Origin: Streptomyces sp. LUP47B
Lineage (GTDB): Bacteria; Actinomycetota; Actinomycetes; Streptomycetales; Streptomycetaceae
Direction: 5' to 3'
NCBI RefSeq assembly: GCF_001746295.1
Contig: NZ_MJAH01000010.1
Coordinates: 62,001 to 126,000, forward strand
Length of the DNA stretch: 64,000 nucleotides
The position numbers and the translations under genes were made by a program. Positions within the stretch are counted from its first letter, which is position 1, and each line of letters begins with the position of its first letter. Positions 24,377 to 33,665 of this stretch are shown in pieces. The notes under the pieces were generated by a model. It was not told the origin of the DNA and made no database searches. It worked only from the letters and a program-made list of their open reading frames with translations.

Positions 24377-25362
24377 AGGCCGCCGTCATCGAGTCCGTGG
24401 GCCGTGCCGTCGTCGCCGAGGTCCCGGACCCGACGCCGGGCCCGCGCGAGGTCGTCGTCGAGGTCGCCGCGTGCGGTCTGTGCGGCACCGACCTGCACAT
24501 CCTCCAGGGCGAGTTCGCCCCCAAGCTGCCGATCGTGCCGGGCCACGAGTTCGCCGGCCAGGTGGTCGGCGTCGGTACCCAGGTCACCGAGCTCGCGGTC
24601 GGCGACCGGGTGGCGGTGGACCCGTCCCTGTACTGCTACGAGTGCCGGTACTGCCGTACGGGCCACAACAACCTCTGCGAACGCTGGGCCGCGATCGGCG
24701 TCACGACGGCGGGTGGCGCGGCGCAGTACGCGGTCGCGCCGGTGGCCAACTGCGTACGGCTGCCCGAACACGTCCGTACCCAGGACGCGGCACTGGTGGA
24801 GCCGTTGTCCTGCGCGGTCCGGGGTTACGACGTCCTGCAGTCCCGCCTGGGCGCCCATGTCCTGATCTACGGCTCGGGGACGATGGGCCTGATGATGCTG
24901 GAGCTGGCCAAACGGACCGGCGCGGCGAGCGTGGACATGGTGGACGTCAACCCCACCCGCCTGGAGACGGCCCGCCGGCTCGGCGTCTCGGCGTCCGCCG
25001 CGAACCCGGACGAGCTGGACCGTCCGCAGGGCTGGGACCTGGTCATCGACGCGACGGGCAACGCGGCGGCGATCCAGGACGGCCTGGAGCGGGTGGCCAA
25101 GGCGGGCACCTTCCTCCAATTCGGGGTGGCCGACTACGCGACCCGGGTGACGATCGACCCGTACCGCATCTACAACCAGGAGATCACCATCACCGGCTCC
25201 ATGGCCGTCCTGCACAGCTTCGAACGCGCGGCGGAACTCTTCGCGACCGGTGTCCTGGACCCGGAGATCTTCATCAGCGACCGGCTGCCCCTGGACCGGT
25301 ATCCGGAGGCGCTGGAGCAGTTCGCGGCGGGGGTCGGACGGAAGATCGTGGTGGTGCCGTAG
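24373..25362 (+). CDS. Zinc-dependent polyol/alcohol dehydrogenase
   Basis: 329-aa medium-chain dehydrogenase of the sorbitol/L-iditol/threonine dehydrogenase group. Catalytic zinc ligands in CGLCGTD (about Cys37) and GHEFAGQV; structural-zinc cysteines in CYECRYC and the following LCERW. The coenzyme loop is YGSGTMGLMML and the Asp in MVDVNP suggests NAD. It would oxidise the sugar alcohol imported by the transporter whose last gene overlaps its ATG. Which polyol is not determined. Confidence 0.88.
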   Translation: MKAAVIESVGRAVVAEVPDPTPGPREVVVEVAACGLCGTDLHILQGEFAPKLPIVPGHEFAGQVVGVGTQVTELAVGDRVAVDPSLYCYECRYCRTGHNNLCERWAAIGVTTAGGAAQYAVAPVANCVRLPEHVRTQDAALVEPLSCAVRGYDVLQSRLGAHVLIYGSGTMGLMMLELAKRTGAASVDMVDVNPTRLETARRLGVSASAANPDELDRPQGWDLVIDATGNAAAIQDGLERVAKAGTFLQFGVADYATRVTIDPYRIYNQEITITGSMAVLHSFERAAELFATGVLDPEIFISDRLPLDRYPEALEQFAAGVGRKIVVVP

Positions 25363-25387
25363 CCCGCTCGGCCATTTGGCCGTCGGG
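25363..25387 (+). terminator. Weak hairpin after the polyol operon
   Basis: CCCG (25363-25366) and CGGCC (25369-25373) pair with GGCCG (25378-25382) and CGGG (25384-25387), with small internal loops, immediately after the stop codon. Confidence 0.4.
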
Positions 25388-25425
25388 TAAGGGAACGGCA
25401 AAGTGGGCCCGATCGTTCACGGGGC

Positions 25426-26643
25426 ATGACAGCTATGACCCCCGGCTCGAACATCCCCCTGTCCGCCGCCCGCGTGACGGTGGACGTCGCCGCGCCCGTG
25501 CGGCTCGACGTATCGGGCCTGCTGCTCACCGCCGACGGCAAGGTGCGCTCCGACGACGACTTCATCTTCTACAACCAGCCCTCCGGCCCGGGGGTGACGT
25601 ACCGCTCGGGCGGCGGTACGGCCCCCGACGCGATCACCGTCGACACGTCGGCCGTACCGCCCGGCATCGAGAAGATCGTCGTCACCGCCAGCCCGGACGC
25701 CGCGGGCCAGACCTTCCAGGGCATCGAACCCACGGCCACGATCCGCAACGCGGACGACAACAGCGTGCTGGCCACGTTCACGCCGCCGCAGCTCGGCACC
25801 GAGACGGCGCTGGTGATCGTGGAGGTCTACCTGCGCAACGGCGCCTGGAAGGCCCGGGCGGTGGGACAGGGGTACGCCAACGGGCTGGCCGGGATCGCGA
25901 CGGACTTCGGCGTGACGGTGGAGGAGCCCGCGCCGACGCCGGTGGCCCCGCCGGTCGCGCCGACCGTACAGGCCCCGGTGGCCCCGCCCGCCCCGGCCGT
26001 CGACCCGCGGCTCGCCGCCCCGCCGGCGCCCGCCGCTCCCCCGGCTCCGCCCGCTCCCGGCGCCGGGAAGATCAACCTCGACAAGGGCCGGGTCAGCCTC
26101 CAGAAGAACCAGACGGTGTCCCTGGTCAAGGGCGGGCGTCCGCTTCTCTCCCAGGTCAAGATGGGCCTCGGCTGGGAGCCCGCGTACCGGGGCAAGGACA
26201 TCGACCTCGACGCGTCCGTCATCGCCTACGGGCCGCAGCGCAACCACATCGACAGCTGCTACTTCGGCAAGCTGTCCATCGTCGGCGGCGCGATCAAGCA
26301 CTCCGGGGACAACCTCACGGGTGAGGGCGGCGGTGACGACGAGGTGATCGTCGTCGACCTCGGCCGGCTCCCCCAGGAGGTCACCGGCCTCGTCTTCACG
26401 GTCAACTCGTTCTCCGGCCAGAAGTTCACGGAGGTCGCCAAGGCGTACTGCCGTCTCATCGACGCCGCGAGCGGAGAGGAACTGGTCCGCTTCGACCTCA
26501 CGAACGCCGAGGCGCAGACGGGCGTGATGATGGCCAAGCTGATCAAGCAGTTCTCCGGCGAGTGGGAGATGACGGCGATCGGCGACTTCGTGAAGTCCCG
26601 CACGGTGAGGGGGATGGTGAAGCCGGCGGCACAGGCGCTCTAG
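25426..26643 (+). CDS. Two-domain TerD family protein
   Basis: 405-aa tellurium-resistance/stress family protein. Residues ~1-165 form a first TerD-like domain (SDDDFIFYNQPSGPGVTY), ~168-215 are a Pro/Ala linker, and ~220-400 form a second TerD domain (LVKGGRPLLSQVKMGLGW, then DIDLDASVIAY with calcium-type Asp clusters). TerD proteins bind calcium and are linked to stress responses and differentiation in Streptomyces; the exact role is unknown. Stands alone; another ATG three codons in is possible. Confidence 0.88.
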   Translation: MTAMTPGSNIPLSAARVTVDVAAPVRLDVSGLLLTADGKVRSDDDFIFYNQPSGPGVTYRSGGGTAPDAITVDTSAVPPGIEKIVVTASPDAAGQTFQGIEPTATIRNADDNSVLATFTPPQLGTETALVIVEVYLRNGAWKARAVGQGYANGLAGIATDFGVTVEEPAPTPVAPPVAPTVQAPVAPPAPAVDPRLAAPPAPAAPPAPPAPGAGKINLDKGRVSLQKNQTVSLVKGGRPLLSQVKMGLGWEPAYRGKDIDLDASVIAYGPQRNHIDSCYFGKLSIVGGAIKHSGDNLTGEGGGDDEVIVVDLGRLPQEVTGLVFTVNSFSGQKFTEVAKAYCRLIDAASGEELVRFDLTNAEAQTGVMMAKLIKQFSGEWEMTAIGDFVKSRTVRGMVKPAAQAL

Positions 26644-26655
26644 CAGGTCCCTGCG

Positions 26656-26708
26656 CCCCCTGGGTGGGCACAGCCAGACAGGCGTTGACTTGCACCCACC
26701 CATGGGGG
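26656..26708. terminator. Hairpin between the convergent terD and tetR genes
   Basis: CCCCCTGGGTGGG (26656-26668) pairs with CCCACCCA-T-GGGGG (26695-26708), one bulged base, large loop. It starts 12 bp after the TerD stop. Confidence 0.5.
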
Positions 26709-26802
26709 CGGGACTGTGACATCAGCGGCTCCGCCGCGGGCCGCGACCAGCCACGACGCACCCGCACCCGCACCCGCACCCGCACCCGCACCCGCACCCG
26801 CA
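26703..26802. repeat. Dispersed intergenic repeat, copy 3, ending in a (CCCGCA)7 array
   Basis: GGGGCGGGACTGTGACATCA followed by CGGCTCCGCCGCG and GCGACCAGCCACGACG match copies 1 and 4. The tail has expanded into seven exact CCCGCA units at 26761-26802. This fills the gap between terD and tetR together with the hairpin. Confidence 0.65.
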
Positions 26803-26840
26803 AAATCACAAGCGAGGCACATCCCTAGGCGCTGGGCGCC

Positions 26841-27407
26841 CTACGCCCGCAGCCCCTCCGTGAGCAGTGACAGGTACCGCCGGAGGGACTCGCCCCCGCC
26901 GTCCGCCAACTCCGCCGCACCGGCGACCCCGTGCGCCAGCCGAAGCAGTTCGATCGGCTCGACATCCGGCCGCAGCGTCCCCTCCGCCCGCGCCGCCGCC
27001 ACAAGCCGCGCGGCCGCCCCCCGCACATGTGTCCCGCACACCGTGAGCACCGCATCGCTCCCGTCCACCATCGCGGACCCGAGCAGCGTCTTCAGCCCCC
27101 GCACCTGGATCGTCCCGACGCACAGCTCGTACAGCCACTCCGCCAGTGCCTCTCCCGGCGGCAACTCCTTCGCCAGCTCGTCGGCCCGCCGTGCGAACCC
27201 CTCGACGCGGTCGAGGTACGCCGCCTCCAGCAGAGCCTGCCGCGTCGGGAAGTGCCGGTACAGCGTCCCGGACCCCACACCGGCCCGCTTGGCGATGTCG
27301 TCCAGCGACGCGCCCTCCCCATGCTCGGCGAACGCCTCCGCGGCCACCTTCAGCAGCCGCTCGTAGTTGCGCCGGGCGTCCGCGCGCATGGGCCTGACCT
27401 GCGTCAT
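26841..27407 (-). CDS. TetR family regulator
   Basis: 188-aa repressor. DNA-binding helices at ~14-60 with ASLDDIAKRAGVGSGTLYRHF as recognition region; C-terminal ligand domain ~85-180 matching the TetR C-terminal family common in actinomycetes. Lies 17 bp downstream of the NUDIX gene on the same strand. Target and ligand unknown. Confidence 0.9.
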   Translation of the reverse strand: MTQVRPMRADARRNYERLLKVAAEAFAEHGEGASLDDIAKRAGVGSGTLYRHFPTRQALLEAAYLDRVEGFARRADELAKELPPGEALAEWLYELCVGTIQVRGLKTLLGSAMVDGSDAVLTVCGTHVRGAAARLVAAARAEGTLRPDVEPIELLRLAHGVAGAAELADGGGESLRRYLSLLTEGLRA

Positions 27408-27424
27408 CCGGGTACTCCTTCCCC

Positions 27425-27832
27425 TCAGGGCAGTTGGCCGGAGGCGTGCAGCGCGTCGAACACCAGCTGATCCACCGCCGAGACCCGCGCACGATCGCCG
27501 TAGCCGAACCAGTCCGACTCCTCGATCTCGCTCGAGGCAACCAGCGGACCGGTGTACTCGGCGGTGTAGCAGATCATCCGGAACTCGGTGCCTCCGTCGC
27601 CGTCCCTCCGCGTCTCGAAGGTACCGACGTGCACCATCGTGGCCGTATCGACCCGGGACCGGAGCTCTTCGACGATCTCCCGCGACAGGGTCTCCGCATC
27701 GGACTCGCCCGGCTCCCGTTTCCCGCCCGGGAAGTAGAAGACATCCAGACCGCGGCAGCGGGTCACCAGCACCCGCCCGTCACGGACCAGAACCCAGGCC
27801 ACCTTCTCCGGAACGCCCTCGCTCTTCCCCAT
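27425..27832 (-). CDS. NUDIX hydrolase
   Basis: 135-aa pyrophosphohydrolase of nucleoside diphosphate derivatives. The NUDIX box starts with GGKREPGE (residues 36-43) and ends REIVEEL (52-58), giving the metal-binding glutamates. Compact one-domain form, close to MutT-like or ADP-sugar members; substrate not inferable. Precedes tetR by 17 bp. Confidence 0.9.
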   Translation of the reverse strand: MGKSEGVPEKVAWVLVRDGRVLVTRCRGLDVFYFPGGKREPGESDAETLSREIVEELRSRVDTATMVHVGTFETRRDGDGGTEFRMICYTAEYTGPLVASSEIEESDWFGYGDRARVSAVDQLVFDALHASGQLP

Positions 27833-27855
27833 CCCGGGACCCTACCCACCCACGT

Positions 27856-28725
27856 TCACATCTTCGTCGCCCCCGCCGCCAGATCCCGCAGAAAGTGCCG
27901 TGCGCCGATCAGGAAGACGACGATCAGCGGCAGGACGCTCATCAGCGCGCCGGCCATCACCACCGCGTAGTCGGTGTTGTAGGCGATGTTGAGGTTGGCG
28001 AGGGCGACCTGGAGGGTCACCTTGTCGGGGTTGACCATCACCACCAGGGGCCAGATGTAGTCGTTCCAGAGGCTGATGAAGGTGAAGATGCCGAGGAAGG
28101 CGAGCGCGGGCCGGAACAGCGGCAGCGCGACCTGCGCGTAGAGCCGGAAGAAGCCGGCGCCGTCGATCCGGCCGGCGTCGAGGAGTTCGTCCGGCAGCGA
28201 GTTCTGGGCGTACTGACGCATCCAGAAGATGCCGAACGCATTGGCCGCCCCCGGGATGATCAGCGCTTTCAGCGTGCCCGCCCAGCCGAACTCGGCCATG
28301 GTGACGAACTGCGGCACCAGCGCCAGCTGCGACGGGATCATGTACGTCGCCATCAGGACGCCGAAGAGAATCCTCTTGCCCGGGAACTCGTACTTGGCGA
28401 AGGCGAAAGCCGCCAAGGAGTCGAAGAACAGCACCAGCAGCGTGCCGACCGTGGCCACCACGACCGTGTTGAAGAGGGAGGTGAAGAAATCGATGCGGTC
28501 GATCACCTCCCGCATGTTGTGCAGGAGTTGGGTGCCGGGCACCAGCCGGGGCGGGTAGGCCAGGATGTCCTGGGTGGTGACGGAGGCCATCACCACCAGC
28601 CAGTAGAAGGGGAAGAGGGAGACCACCACCCCCAAGAGCAGGGCAGCCCGTACCAGGACCCGGGTCCGCCTGCTGCCGGCGCCGATCGCGAGGCCCGCGT
28701 TGGAGCTCGTGTGTTCAGCGGCCAT
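27856..28725 (-). CDS. Sugar ABC transporter permease (MalG type), second system
   Basis: 289-aa permease. Helix 1 is LLLGVVVSLFPFYWLVVMA; the EAA-loop region reads DELLDAGRIDGAGFFRLYAQ, with Asp-Ala-Gly instead of Glu-Ala-Ala. Final helix ALMSVLPLIVVFLIGARHF. Overlaps the end of the partner permease gene by 11 bp and is the last gene of a three-gene transporter operon. Confidence 0.9.
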   Translation of the reverse strand: MAAEHTSSNAGLAIGAGSRRTRVLVRAALLLGVVVSLFPFYWLVVMASVTTQDILAYPPRLVPGTQLLHNMREVIDRIDFFTSLFNTVVVATVGTLLVLFFDSLAAFAFAKYEFPGKRILFGVLMATYMIPSQLALVPQFVTMAEFGWAGTLKALIIPGAANAFGIFWMRQYAQNSLPDELLDAGRIDGAGFFRLYAQVALPLFRPALAFLGIFTFISLWNDYIWPLVVMVNPDKVTLQVALANLNIAYNTDYAVVMAGALMSVLPLIVVFLIGARHFLRDLAAGATKM

Positions 28726-29716
28726 TGCGGCCTCCCTTGCGCAGCAGCGGGATGCCGCGGCGGTCGTCGCGGTCGCCCCCGGACACCAGCCGCCAGTTGA
28801 TGACGGCGAAGACGGCGATCAGCGCGAAGAGGATCCAGCCCATCGCGGCGCCGTAGCCGAACTGGAGGTCGTTGAAGGACTTCTGCCACAGATAGAGCAC
28901 GATCGTCATGCCTTCCTGGCCGGGGCCGCCCGCGGTGCCCGGGTCGTCCGAGTAGAACAGCACCTGTGACTCGGTGAAGATCTGGAGGCCGCCGATGGTG
29001 GAGGTGATGATGGCGAACAGGATCACCGGCCTGAGCTGCGGCACGACGACCCGGAACAGCACTTGGCGGCTGCTCGCCCCGTCGACCCGGGCGGCCTCGA
29101 AGAGCTCGTTCGGGATGGCCTGGAGACCGGCCAGGAAGATCAGGGTGTTGTAGCCGACCCACCGCCAGATGACCATGAGGGAGATCGCCGACTTGATCCC
29201 GAGGGAGGAGGTCAGCCAGCCGATGCCGTCCACCCCGACCGCCTTGAGCAGCGAGTTGGCGAGCCCGGCCTGCGCGAAGACCGACCCGAACACGATGGTC
29301 ATGGCGACCATGGAGGTGACGTTCGGAATGAAGTACGCCACCCGCCAGGCGGCCGAGTACCGCACCTGCGAGTGCAGCAGGAACGCCAGCACCAGCGCCA
29401 GGAACAGCATCGGCACCGTGGACATGAACCAGATCTCGAAGGTGTTGACGATCGAGTGCCAGAACACCGAGTCGTGCAGCAGCCAGTAGTACTGCCTGAG
29501 CCCGACGAACTTCATGCTCCCGATGCCGTCCCAGTCGTGGAAGGACAGGTAGAACGAGAAGAACACCGGGAAGGCGCCGAAGAGGGCGAAGAGGATGTAG
29601 TACGGCGAGATGGCGACGTACGGCGGCAGATGACGCCGCCACCTGCCCCGCGGTGCCTCCGTACGGACCGGCTCCTCGGTGCTGTCGGACGCGGGTGCCT
29701 GTGCCAGGGTGGCCAT
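28715..29716 (-). CDS. Sugar ABC transporter permease (MalF type), second system
   Basis: 333-aa permease with a longer cytoplasmic N-terminus, first helix YYILFALFGAFPVFFSFYL and EAA loop EAARVDGASSRQVLFRVVVP. Separated by 1 bp from the binding-protein stop. A loop with DDPGTAGGPGQEGM precedes the last helices. Confidence 0.9.
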   Translation of the reverse strand: MATLAQAPASDSTEEPVRTEAPRGRWRRHLPPYVAISPYYILFALFGAFPVFFSFYLSFHDWDGIGSMKFVGLRQYYWLLHDSVFWHSIVNTFEIWFMSTVPMLFLALVLAFLLHSQVRYSAAWRVAYFIPNVTSMVAMTIVFGSVFAQAGLANSLLKAVGVDGIGWLTSSLGIKSAISLMVIWRWVGYNTLIFLAGLQAIPNELFEAARVDGASSRQVLFRVVVPQLRPVILFAIITSTIGGLQIFTESQVLFYSDDPGTAGGPGQEGMTIVLYLWQKSFNDLQFGYGAAMGWILFALIAVFAVINWRLVSGGDRDDRRGIPLLRKGGRNGR

Positions 29717-29717
29717 G

Positions 29718-31019
29718 TCAGCTCACCCCCCGCTGGGCGAGTGCCCGTTCGGCGGCGTTCATGGCGTCACGCCAGGCCTTGTCGGGGTTCTTGCCGAGCG
29801 TCTCCACGTTCGTCAGCTCCTGGTAGACCGGGGTGTTCGCGGTGTTCTCGTAGGCGCTGAAGAAGATCACCGGGGCCTTCTTCGCCGCCGGTCCGAAGAC
29901 GTCGACGGGGATCTGCCCGCCGAAGAACGGGTCCGGTTCGCGCATCGCCGGCTGGGAGTAGACGGCCGGGGTGGTGGGGAACAGCGACATCTCCTGATAG
30001 CTCTTCAGCTGGTTCGCGGGGCCGAGCATCCACTTCAGGAAGGCGAACGCCCCTTCCGGATCACGGCAGTAGCGGGTGATGCCGACATAGGACCCGCCGT
30101 AGTTCGCCGGGCCGTCCGGCATGGTGGTCAACCGCCACTGACCCGAGGTCCTGGGCGCGGTGTCCTTGAGGCCGCCGATGTACCAGACCGCGTTGTTGAT
30201 CGTGCCGATACGGCCGCCACTGAGAGCCGAGTTGAAGTCGGGCGTGCCGTCCAGGGTCCGGGCGCTCAGCCCCTGCCGGTAGGTCTCGACGGCCAGGTCC
30301 CAGGCGCGCTTCACATGTTCCTGGTCGCCGATGAAGCGGTTGTCGGCGTCGACGAACTGCTTGGGGCTCTGGTAGAGCGCCATCCGGAACACATAGGCGA
30401 TCTGCGAGACCAGATACGGGTGGCTCGGCGCCTTCGCCTTGAGGGTCTTGCCGACCTGGAGGTACTTCTCCCAGGTCGAGGTGGCCTCGGCGACCTCCTC
30501 CGGTTCGGTGGGCAGACCGGCCTGCTCGAACAGGTCACGTCGGTAGTAGAGCGCGGTGGGACCGGCGTCCAGCGGGAAGCCGATCATCCGGCCGGCCGGG
30601 CTGATGCAGCTCTTCCACTTCCAGGCGAGGTAGTCGTCCTCGACGGCGTCCGCGCCCAGGTCCTTCAGGTCCACGAACTCGTTCTCGTCCGGGAAGTAGT
30701 CCCCGATCGGGGAGTTGAGACAGGCCAGGTCCGGGACATAGGCGCGGGCCGCCATAACAGTCCGCAGCTTGCCCCGGTAGTCACCCGCGATCGAGGCGCC
30801 CTTGACCTTCAGCCCGCTCGCCCCCGGCACGCCGCGTGCGGAGGTGGTGAGCAGCTTGTCGCTCAGCGAGCCGTTCCAGTACCAGATCGTCAGGTGGTCG
30901 GTGCCCGCGGAGATCGAGCTGCTCGCGCTCCCGCACCCCGACAGGCCCAGCAGAGCGGCACCCGCCCCGCCGAGAGAGGCGCCGAGCAGGCGCCTGCGGG
31001 ACATCGTTCGGTGTGGCAT
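29718..31019 (-). CDS. ABC transporter sugar-binding lipoprotein, second system
   Basis: 433-aa extracellular binding protein. The N-terminus combines a twin-arginine motif (SRRRLLGAS) with the lipobox LSGC, so it may be exported folded by Tat and then lipidated. The mature start LTIWYWNGSLSDK is CUT1-like. First gene of the operon; the 18-bp palindrome about 55 bp upstream is the likely operator. No glycosidase is next to it, so the sugar cannot be guessed. Confidence 0.9.
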   Translation of the reverse strand: MPHRTMSRRRLLGASLGGAGAALLGLSGCGSASSSISAGTDHLTIWYWNGSLSDKLLTTSARGVPGASGLKVKGASIAGDYRGKLRTVMAARAYVPDLACLNSPIGDYFPDENEFVDLKDLGADAVEDDYLAWKWKSCISPAGRMIGFPLDAGPTALYYRRDLFEQAGLPTEPEEVAEATSTWEKYLQVGKTLKAKAPSHPYLVSQIAYVFRMALYQSPKQFVDADNRFIGDQEHVKRAWDLAVETYRQGLSARTLDGTPDFNSALSGGRIGTINNAVWYIGGLKDTAPRTSGQWRLTTMPDGPANYGGSYVGITRYCRDPEGAFAFLKWMLGPANQLKSYQEMSLFPTTPAVYSQPAMREPDPFFGGQIPVDVFGPAAKKAPVIFFSAYENTANTPVYQELTNVETLGKNPDKAWRDAMNAAERALAQRGVS

Positions 31020-31070
31020 GGGCGCGCACTCGCTTTCCGGGACAAGTTAGGACAACGATGTCAAGCTCCC

Positions 31071-31091
31071 GTGAACGTTCACGTGAACGTT
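31071..31091. promoter_or_regulatory. Perfect palindromic operator upstream of the second sugar transporter
   Basis: AACGTTCACGTGAACGTT (31074-31091) is a perfect 18-bp palindrome, and GTGAACGTTCAC (31071-31082) is a second overlapping perfect 12-bp palindrome. The TGAACGTTCA core is of the LacI-operator kind. No LacI gene adjoins the operon; one is at 45 kb. Confidence 0.65.
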
Positions 31092-31185
31092 GCCGACGAG
31101 TATTGGGGTGGCTGAAAACAGGAGTCAAGACGTGTGCGGGCGCGATGTGTTGAGTGCTTGTAATTTGCTGCCGACAGTGCCGCCC

Positions 31186-32169
31186 TCAGGAGGGGTGCGT
31201 CTCGTCGACCACGTATCCGCGCCGCTTGTCCACCACGTTGCGCAGCGGTCGGCCCTCGATGTGCCGGTTGAGGTTGTCGAGGAACACCTCGACGAGCGCC
31301 TCCCGCTCGCTGGTGGTCTCGCCCGCCGTGTGCGGGGAGATCATCACGCCGGGCATGTCCCACAGGGGTGATGCGGCAGGCAGCGGTTCCTGGGCGAACA
31401 CGTCCAGGGCTGCGCCGCCGAGCCGTCCGGCGGCGAGGTGGTCGACGAGCGCCTCCTCGTCGACGAGTCCGCCCCGGCCCACGTTGATCAGCCGTGCCCC
31501 CGGCTTCATGGCGGCGAGCACGGGGGCGTCGACCATGCCTCGGGTGCCCTGGGTGAGGGGTGCGGCCAGGACGACGTAGTCCGCTTCCGTCAGGGCGGAG
31601 CGCAAGGTCGACGCACCGTGGACCGTGCCGAAGTCGGGGTCGTCCGTGCGGGCCTTGCGGCCCGCGCCGGACACCCGCATCCCGACGGCGCGCAGCAGCC
31701 GGGCGGTGGCCCGGCCGATCGGACCCGTCCCCCAGACCAGCACGGTGCGTCCGGTGATGCCGTCGCTGGGGCGCGGGCGCCACTCGCGGCGCCGCTGGTG
31801 CTCCCAGGTGCCGGGGAAGTCCTTGGCGAGGGCGAGGATCAGGCCGAGGACGTACTCGGCGGTCGGCTGGTCGTAGACCCCGCGGGCGTTGGTCAGGACA
31901 ACGCCCGGATCGTCCACCAGGGCGGGGAACAGGAAGGAGTCCACGCCCGCTGAGGCCGCGTGGACCCAGCGGGGTGCCTTGTCCGGGTTGTCGGGCCAGG
32001 CCTCGCGGATGGCCGGGGTGATGGTGACCCAGGCCAGGAGGGCGTCGGCACCGGGGAGGAGGTAGGGCAGTTCCTCCTCGGTGGCGTAGACGGTGTCCGC
32101 GAGGCGTTCGATGAGTTCGGTGGCGGGGGGCCGGTTGCCGCGGTAGAGGACGACGAGTCGCTCGGGCAT
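31186..32169 (-). CDS. D-2-hydroxyacid dehydrogenase
   Basis: 327-aa NAD-dependent dehydrogenase reducing a 2-keto acid to a D-hydroxy acid or the reverse. NAD motif VWGTGPIGRA near 145-154; catalytic Arg, Glu and His regions are VGRGGLVDEEAL, AQEPLP and ISPHTAGET. Separated by 1 bp from the semialdehyde dehydrogenase gene, last gene of the amine-catabolism operon. Its role there (glyoxylate or another 2-oxo acid) is inferred only. Confidence 0.88.
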   Translation of the reverse strand: MPERLVVLYRGNRPPATELIERLADTVYATEEELPYLLPGADALLAWVTITPAIREAWPDNPDKAPRWVHAASAGVDSFLFPALVDDPGVVLTNARGVYDQPTAEYVLGLILALAKDFPGTWEHQRRREWRPRPSDGITGRTVLVWGTGPIGRATARLLRAVGMRVSGAGRKARTDDPDFGTVHGASTLRSALTEADYVVLAAPLTQGTRGMVDAPVLAAMKPGARLINVGRGGLVDEEALVDHLAAGRLGGAALDVFAQEPLPAASPLWDMPGVMISPHTAGETTSEREALVEVFLDNLNRHIEGRPLRNVVDKRRGYVVDETHPS

Positions 32170-32170
32170 G

Positions 32171-33622
32171 TCAGGCTCCGACGGGGACGGCTATGTACTT
32201 GTACTCCAGGAACTCGTCGATGCCGACGCGTCCGCCTTCGCGGCCCAGGCCTGACTGCTTGACGCCGCCGAAGGGCGCGGCGGGGTTGGAGACCAGTCCG
32301 GTGTTGAGGCCGATCATGCCGCTTTCGAGGCGTTCGCTGACGCGCAGGGCGCGGTCCAGGTTCTGGGTGAACAGGTAGGCCGCCAGGCCGAATTCGGTGT
32401 CGTTGGCGGTGGTGACGGCCTCGTCCTCGGTCTCGAAGGTACGGATCGCGGCGACCGGACCGAAGATCTCGGTGTCGATGATCGCCGACTCAGGGGCGAT
32501 GCCGGTGAGGACGGTGGGCGGGTAGAAGCAGCCCGGCCCCTCGGGGAGTTCGGCGCCGGTCAGGACGGTGGCGCCGCGCTTGACGGCGTCCCGCACCAGG
32601 TCGTGGGCCTTGCTGCGGCCGGCGTTGTCGATGAGGGGGCCGACGTCGGTGCCGGGTTCGGTGCCGTCGCCGACCTTCAGTGCGGCCATGCGGGCGGCGA
32701 GGCGGGAGGCGAACTCCTCGGCGACGGAGGTGTGGACGTAGATGCGGTTGGCGGCGCAGCAGGACTCGCCCATGTTGCGCATCTTGGCGACCATGGTGCC
32801 TTCGACGGCGACGTCGAGGTCGGCGTCGTCGAAGACGATGAGGGGGGCGTTGCCGCCCAGTTCCATCGAGGTGCGGATGACGGTGTCGGCGCACTGGGCC
32901 AGCAGGATCCGGCCGACCTGGGTGGAGCCGGTGAAGGAGAGTTTGCGGATCTTCCCGCCGCGCAGGAGGGGTTCGACGACGCCCGCGGCGTCGGTGGTGA
33001 CGACGACGTTGAGGACGCCGTCGGGCAGACCGGCTTCCTTCAGGATCGCGGCGAGGGCGAGGCTGGTCAGGGGAGTCTGGGGGGCGGGTTTGAGGACGAT
33101 GGTGCAGCCGGCGGCGAGGGCCGGGCCGATCTTGCGGGTGCCCATGGCCAGGGGGAAGTTCCAGGGGGTGATGAGCAGGCAGGGGCCGACGGGCTGGCGG
33201 GTGACCAGCAGGCGGTTCCTGCCGTCGGGGGCGGTGGTCAGCCCGCCGTCGATACGGACGGCCTCCTCGGAGAACCAGCGGAAGAACTCCGCGCCGTAGG
33301 CGACTTCGGCACGCGCCTCGGCCAGGGGCTTGCCCATCTCCAGGGTCATCAGCAGCGCGAGGTCCTCGGTGCGCGCGATGATGTTGTCGTAGGCGCGGCG
33401 CAGGATCTCGCTGCGTACCCGGGGCGGAGTGGCGGCCCAGGCGGCCTGCGCGGCGACCGCCGCCTCGACGGCACGCCGGCCGTCCGCGGGAGAGGCGTCG
33501 GCGACCTGACACAGCTCCTCACCGGTGGCCGGGTTGTCGACGGACAGGGTCCGGCCGGACTCGGCGTCCTGCCAGCCACCGCCGATGAACAACTGCTTGG
33601 GAACATCACGGACGACAGTCAT
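32171..33622 (-). CDS. NAD(P)-dependent succinate-semialdehyde dehydrogenase family protein
   Basis: 483-aa aldehyde dehydrogenase. Catalytic Glu254 in MELGGNAP and Cys288 in GESCCAANR; cofactor segment ITPWNFPLAM. Closest to GabD-type succinate/glutarate semialdehyde dehydrogenases, which finish putrescine and GABA breakdown. AAGGAG precedes the ATG. It could equally oxidise alpha-ketoglutarate semialdehyde from the uronate pathway, but its operon is the amine one. Confidence 0.9.
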   Translation of the reverse strand: MTVVRDVPKQLFIGGGWQDAESGRTLSVDNPATGEELCQVADASPADGRRAVEAAVAAQAAWAATPPRVRSEILRRAYDNIIARTEDLALLMTLEMGKPLAEARAEVAYGAEFFRWFSEEAVRIDGGLTTAPDGRNRLLVTRQPVGPCLLITPWNFPLAMGTRKIGPALAAGCTIVLKPAPQTPLTSLALAAILKEAGLPDGVLNVVVTTDAAGVVEPLLRGGKIRKLSFTGSTQVGRILLAQCADTVIRTSMELGGNAPLIVFDDADLDVAVEGTMVAKMRNMGESCCAANRIYVHTSVAEEFASRLAARMAALKVGDGTEPGTDVGPLIDNAGRSKAHDLVRDAVKRGATVLTGAELPEGPGCFYPPTVLTGIAPESAIIDTEIFGPVAAIRTFETEDEAVTTANDTEFGLAAYLFTQNLDRALRVSERLESGMIGLNTGLVSNPAAPFGGVKQSGLGREGGRVGIDEFLEYKYIAVPVGA

Positions 33623-33665
33623 CGTAGGTATCTCCTTGGATGTGTGGTGAGGGGCTGCCGACCGG

